Assembly (NCBI GenBank): GCA_965112735.1
Contig: OZ218960.1
Coordinates: 2,976,001 to 3,040,000, forward strand
Source: Phaeosaccion multiseriatum
Lineage: Eukaryota > Ochrophyta, other classes
Direction of reading: 5' to 3'
Length of the DNA: 64,000 nucleotides
Shown here piece by piece: positions 59,601 to 64,000 of this stretch. The stretch's first letter is position 1. Every line of letters starts with the position of its first letter. The position numbers were made by a program, and so were the translations under genes. The notes under the pieces are model-generated. The model was not told the DNA's origin. It was given only the letters and a program-made list of their open reading frames with translations, and ran no database searches.

Positions 59601-62600
59601 TGGCCACGGGACATTACGCGCAGGTGAGGGAGGGAGGGAGGGAGAGGGAGGGAGGGGGAGGGAGAGGTTCAGGGAGAGGGACATAAAGAACGAAGGAAGG
59701 AAGGAAGGAAGGAAGGAAAGGCGAAAAGCAAGCAAGCAAGGAAGGAGAACACTATCTGACACACCCCCCATACCCCTCCCCTCCCCTCCCCTCCCCTCCA
59801 CTCTCTTCGTGGCCAAGGAAGGTGGTGCACCGCGAAGGCCAACCGTCGCACCTCCTTCGCAGCCCTGACCTCATCAAGGATCAGTCATACTTTCTCTGTG
59901 CCCTCTCCCAGGTGGGTTGAGTCGAGTTGAGTTTCAGTTTAGTAGACCTCACTGACTGTACTCCACTACTTTTGAGTTTCAGCCTTTTGGACCTTTTCCA
60001 ATTCCCAGCACCGAGAAGTTGCTTGGTTAGGAAGCGAGTTTGTCCATGGGGTGTACTGGACTGATGAGAAGTGATGAGCTGAATTCCTCAATTCCTGGAC
60101 TGATGAGAAGTGATGAGCTGAATTCCTCAATTCCTCAATTCATCGCCACATTGAGTTCTGACTTGCTTAGCTATACTCTATACCCTATACCCTATACCCA
60201 TACCCCATCATTTTCCTCAATTCCTCAATTCATCGCCACATTGAGTTCTGACTTGCTTAGCTATACTCTATACCCTATACCCTATACCCTATACCCATAC
60301 CCCATCATATTCCTCAATTCCTCAATTCATCGCCACATTGAGTTCTGACTCGCTCCTCCTCTCCTCCTCGTCCTTCCCTTCCTTCCTGTGTCCTTTGCCG
60401 TCGTGTACCCTATACTCTATACCCTATATCCTATACCCTATACCCATACCCCATCATACCTTACACCCTCTACACCCTACCCTACACCCTATACCCTATA
60501 CCCCATACCGTACACCCTTTACCCTATACCCCATATCCTACACCATATACCCTGTACCCTATGCCCCATACCCAATACCCGATACCATATATACTATACC
60601 CCATACACTACACGCTATACCCTATACCCCATACCCGATATACTCCGTACCCCATACCCCGTATACTACACCCTATACCCTATACCCTATACCCCACACA
60701 CTACACCCTATGCCCTATACCCTGCATCCTGTGCCCTGTGGCCTATGACCCTTTGTAGGAGCAACTCGGCAAGGCTCTGTTCCCGGTGGGCGGCTACACA
60801 AAGGATGAAATCAGACAACTGGCCAGGGATTTCGATCTGCCCACACAGGTCCGTCAGTCAGTCAGTCAGTCAGGCAGTCAGTCAGTCAATCAGGCAGGCA
60901 GTCAGTCAGCCAGTGAGTCAGTGAGGAGCGGGGCAGAGGCGGGAAGAGACCGGCTGTTTAGGCTGGCTGGCTGACGGGTTGGCTGACTGACCTTGACCTT
61001 GACCGGACACCCCTGACCCGTCGCTAACTGACCCCTGAGACACCACCGCCTGTGCGTGCTGCTTTCTCGTTCGTGCGCTGCTGCACCCATACTCTTTTTT
61101 CTCGGCACTCACACACACACACACACACACACGCGCGCGCGCACTCACACACACACACGCATGCACACACGAATACACGCATACACACACGTATACACAC
61201 ACAAACACACACGCATACACACACGAATACACGCATACACACACGTATACACACACAAACACATACATACACACACGCACGCACACACGCATCTAGAGCC
61301 GCAAGGACTCGCAAGGTATCTGCTTCCTTGGCAAGCTCAAGGTACGTTACGTAAGCCTTACGCAATGCTTTGTATCGTTATCCTCGTGTTGGATTCTTAC
61401 GTGATCCTCCCCATGCCTTGCGTAATCTTTTCTATTCTTCATGTTCGTTCTCCCTCCGTCCATCCAGTTCGATGACTTCCTGCGTCACTACTTGGGCGAG
61501 ACGCCCGGCCCCTGTGTGGAGTACGGCACTGGGGAGGTCATCGGGACGCACCGGGGGCTGTGGTTCCACACCGTGGGGCAAAGGAAGGTGGGAGTGGTCT
61601 GTTTGAATTTCAGTGTCTTTGTGTAACACAATCCTATACACGGTTTGTACACGGTTTTCTGTGTCTCTCCCCCCCCCCTCTCTCTCCCTCCGTCTGTCTC
61701 TGTCTTTCATGCCTTTTGTCCGACACAGGTTGTTGCACATCACTCACTCTCCTCTTCCCCGTTCCCTCCACCCCCCTCCCTCCCTCCCTCCCTCCCTCCC
61801 TCCTCCCTCTCTCCCTCCTTCCCTCCCTCCCCCCTCCCTCCCCCCTCCCTCCCTCCCTCCCTCCCTCCCTCCCTCCCTCCCTCCCTCCCTCCCTCCCTCC
61901 CTCCCTCCTTCCCTCCGTCCCTCCCTCCCTCCCTCCCTCCCTCCCTCCCTCCCTCCCTCCCTCCCTCCCATCAACTGCCATCCCTCCCTCCCTCCTTCCA
62001 CAGGGCATCGGCCCTGTCCTCGAGCCCCGCGTGATTCACAGAGGGCCCTGGTACGTCGCCGCCAAGGATCAGAGCACCAACACGCTTGTTGTGACCAATG
62101 ACTACGCTGCTGTGGACGCTCCCCGAGAGGCCTTCTTCCTGCAGGGCGTGAGGTGGATCGGTGAGCACGGCCTTAAGCAGCAGCAGGAGGAGGAGGGGCA
62201 ACAGTTGGTAGTACAGCAGGAGGGGGAGAGTGGTAGCAGCAGCAGCAGCAGTAGCAGCGCATTGGCTATGATCGGCGATGGGGGGGATGGCAGTGGATGG
62301 AACGGTATGATCTTCGACGTCAAAACCCGCCACGGCCCCTCTATCCAGCGTTGCTCCTTGCTTATGACAGGGCCGGCCCGGGGCCTGGTGCGCCTTCTCG
62401 AGCGGAAAGACTCAGGTCTGGCAGCCGGGCAGTACGCAGCGCTGTACGAGGTGTCGGGACAAGGTGAGAAGTCAATGAAGTCCATGAAGTCAACGATGCG
62501 TTGCGTGGGCAGCGGGGTGATTGAGGTGCTTCCGCTGGGGCTGAGCGTTGAGGAGGCGCTAAGGGAGGCCAAGACACAGGCTCAGCAGGCACAGCAGTTG

Positions 62601-62717
62601 GTGATACAGCCACAGGAGGAAGCACAGGTTCCGGAGGCACAGCAGTTGGTCATACAGCAGGAGGAACCACATGTTCAGGGGCAAGCAGAGCTCTCGTCAG
62701 TCGATGGCAGCCGATGA
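56664..62717 (+). CDS. SufE-MnmA fusion: sulfur transfer and tRNA 2-thiouridylase, probably plastid-targeted (8 exons)
   Basis: Exons 56664-57716, 58335-58451, 58919-59623, 59822-59911, 60759-60848, 61297-61341, 61468-61587, 62004-62717; in phase, 977 aa. A hydrophobic segment [15 protein letters not shown] is followed by FAPCPATS, an ASAFAP-like plastid signal cleavage site. Residues about 201-390 form a SufE domain with the sulfur-accepting Cys277 in RVPGCVSAV and the [11 protein letters not shown] helix. Residues about 500-977 are MnmA (TrmU): P-loop SGGVDSS (507-513), first catalytic Cys598 in CNSRIKF, second Cys694 in DSQGICF, and HTVGQRK. SufE takes sulfur from a cysteine desulfurase, and MnmA uses persulfide sulfur to make 2-thiouridine at tRNA wobble U34, so the fusion would channel sulfur directly. 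The C-terminal domain carries QQLVVQ and two QQLVIQ inserts plus Ser-rich loops. Exon 2 may use either of two donors 21 bp apart. Confidence 0.9.
57745..58032. repeat. (CTCACACCTCACACCTCACCC) repeat in SufE-MnmA intron
   Basis: About 290 bp of the 8-mer CACACCTC and its CACCCCTC variant just upstream of the CTC tract. Confidence 0.9.
58035..58331. repeat. (CTC)n trinucleotide tract of about 295 bp ending at a 3' splice site
   Basis: Nearly pure CTC repeat (about 98 units, a few CGC changes near the 3' end) that runs to within 4 bp of the acceptor TTTAG at 58331-58334. Confidence 0.95.
58545..58905. repeat. (CTCA)n then (CCCT)n in SufE-MnmA intron
   Basis: Intron 58452-58918 again shows CTCA/CCCT units followed by a pure CCCT block before the acceptor. 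Confidence 0.9.
60049..60345. repeat. Nested tandem repeats in SufE-MnmA intron
   Basis: Two copies of a 38-bp unit containing GGACTGATGAGAAGTGATGA, then three copies of an approximately 90-110 bp unit containing CATCGCCACATTGAGTTCTG and ACTCTATACCCTATACCC. Confidence 0.85.
60405..60735. repeat. (ACCCTAT)n-like degenerate array in SufE-MnmA intron
   Basis: About 330 bp of TATACCC / TACACCC / CCATACC units, degenerate, leading to the acceptor at 60758. It resembles an interstitial telomere-like array but lacks a regular TTAGGG-type unit. Confidence 0.85.
61098..61290. repeat. (CA)n with ACACACGTATACACACA units in SufE-MnmA intron
   Basis: Dinucleotide array with a duplicated segment of about 50 bp, adjacent to the 45-bp exon at 61297-61341 that encodes the second catalytic Cys. 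Confidence 0.85.
61765..61970. repeat. (CCCT)n in SufE-MnmA intron
   Basis: About 200 bp of CCCT forming the polypyrimidine tract region of the last intron, followed by CATCAACTGCCATCC (10-mer family) before the acceptor at 62003. Confidence 0.9.
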
Positions 62718-62790
62718 TACTTTCCGCTTCATCACATGGAGCAGCGCGGGAGAGTCCCCAGCAGTTGGTGCTGCAACAGTACAACAACAA

Positions 62791-62826
<36 letters not shown>

Positions 62827-63940
62827 GAGGAGGAGGAAGACTGTAGCCTCTCTCAGTGTCTCTCTCTCGGAGTTTTGCCGTGTGCAGTTACACACTTCTA
62901 TTTCTTGTGCGCCTCTACAAGTAGTCTCTCCGAGTCGAACGTTAACGTCCATCGACAGAAGCGGCCAGGAGCGGCCAGTTTGAGTGTCAGTGTCAATTTC
63001 GGTGGAAATGATGCACTGATGGAATGTGTCGTATCAATATGATAAATATGTGTGGGTGCGTGCGATACGTTACGCACGTGCACGTCCGACGCGTCACGAT
63101 GCGATGCCCACGTCCACCATGAGCGCAAACTGTCAGCAAGTTTCAGTTTCAGCTCATCCAACCCCTCGCCCCTGCCGCTGCCGCTACCGCTGCCGCTGCT
63201 GGGCTGCCGCTGCCGCTATCGCTGCCGCTGCTGGGCTGCCGCATTGCTTGGGTGTGGGGAGGGCTTGATACTGACCAAATGCTCCTACTACTAGCCTACT
63301 AGCTAAGGTATTGCGACCTTGATGACTAAATGGTCCAACTAGTAAGGTAGTAAGCTAAGGCTTCTAGTCTGCTAGGACCGGCCATTCCTCAGCCCCATCC
63401 AAGTTCTGTCGGGCGCATTCTCCGGTCTTCCACATCGTTCGAGTATCGTGTTCCTTTTTGTTCTGCGAACGGAAAACGAAAGTACACGCTCAACGCCCAA
63501 TACCCAGTGCTGCTGTTGGTAGTAGGGTGGTGTCGAGCTGTCGCCAATTGGGACAAGCCATGCCCTCTCCTCTTAATGTCTTCTCTTCTCGAGCTGTGTG
63601 GTGTGGCAGTAGAGACGGGAGCAAGCTTCAACAGCGCTGTTGAGGCGATAATATAGAGGCATCTCTCTCTCTCTCTCTCTCTCTCACTTTCTCTCGTACA
63701 GTACATACATCGCATGGCAGTGTGCGTGTGATGGACTGCCATCGACTGCCATCGACACATGTGCATCGGCAGGCATCGGCACCGGCACTGGCATTGCACT
63801 CACGATAAACCGTGATGCACGATAAAATCGTGATACATGGTACCACCCCATGCAGCCACGAAACGGCATGCCGCCAAGCTGCATGATCGTATGAGGGCTG
63901 ACAATGGAGTTGACAGTGGATGGAAGGATGAAGGGATCAC
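62718..63940. other. Convergent spacer after SufE-MnmA
   Basis: It starts with one more CAGCAGTTGGTG word and a (CAG)n run (62760-62822), i.e. in the 3' UTR. Later it holds a 33-bp direct repeat of CCGCTG units (about 63172-63242), a (CT)n run near 63665-63690, and short GATAAA/CGTGAT repeats near 63805-63835. I see no gene. Confidence 0.5.
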
Positions 63941-64000
63941 TCAGTCATCATCGTCGTCCTCCCCATTGGCGAGGTTGGCTTGCAGCTCAAGCGTTTCAAT
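63941..64000 (-). CDS. 3' end of an unidentified gene (partial)
   Basis: Reading the minus strand from the window edge gives 19 codons and a stop: a short helical stretch ETLELQANLANG followed by five or six acidic residues, then TGA at 63943-63941. An acidic C-terminus of this type is common in chaperones and ubiquitin-pathway or nuclear proteins, but there is too little to identify a family. It is supported only by the opposite-strand alternation of genes and by composition. Confidence 0.35.
   Translation of the reverse strand: METLELQANLANGEDDDDD

Noticed and set aside
60405-60735. True telomere or chromosome end
   Set aside because: The array is short, degenerate and flanked by exons of one gene on both sides.
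63780-63890. Possible tRNA or structured RNA from repeated CGTGAT/GATAAA words
   Set aside because: No cloverleaf, no anticodon arm and no box A/B pattern could be built.

Overview
This window is nuclear DNA from an intron-rich, GC-rich eukaryote. It carries eleven gene models, nine of them complete, and no rRNA, tRNA, insertion sequence or CRISPR that I could recognise. The organism is most likely an alga with a complex (secondary red-type) plastid. The SufE-MnmA protein has a hydrophobic signal segment ending in a Phe-Ala-Pro site, which resembles the ASAFAP plastid-targeting motif of ochrophytes, cryptophytes and haptophytes, and an mTERF protein also has an N-terminal signal-like segment. 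I cannot name the genus.

Layout, left to right: (1) 5' part of a WD-like (Aladin-like?) gene, minus, 1-775. (2) Single-exon zinc-ribbon plus triple CCCH zinc-finger protein, plus, 1075-1962. (3) SPT6 transcription elongation factor, minus, 3765-20903, 33 exons, 2346 aa. (4) WD40 protein with KEN and PIP boxes, plus, 21246-27141, 8 exons. (5) TMEM181/Wntless-like membrane protein, minus, 28183-33530, 13 exons. (6) GT4-type glycosyltransferase, plus, 33973-38277, with an apparent 1-base shift in a 12-G run. (7) Unknown disordered protein, minus, 38611-40227. (8) PSI-like plus LEA2-like membrane protein, minus, 41416-44795, 8 exons. (9) Chromodomain-mTERF protein, plus, 45858-53586, 12 exons. 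(10) Basic protein with a UAP56-binding-type motif, minus, 54731-56513, 3 exons. (11) SufE-MnmA fusion, plus, 56664-62717, 8 exons. The last 60 bases hold the 3' end of a further minus-strand gene.

I built the exon chains by hand from GT(GC)-AG sites. In every multi-exon gene except (6) all phases join and the summed coding length is a multiple of three, which is strong internal support. Genes almost strictly alternate strands, giving five head-to-head pairs with short shared 5' regions and five tail-to-tail pairs.

The introns and spacers are very rich in simple and tandem repeats: (CTCA)n/(TGAG)n, (CCCT)n, (CTC)n, (TG)n, a 19-bp minisatellite and others. Several short sequence families are scattered across unrelated genes. 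The most striking is a roughly 16-bp word, GCAGTTGGTGATACAG. It occurs more than 20 times in introns, UTRs and exons. In exons it is read in two frames, as QQLVIQ or AVGDT, always inside Gln/Ala-rich low-complexity stretches. This is my best candidate for an undescribed element.
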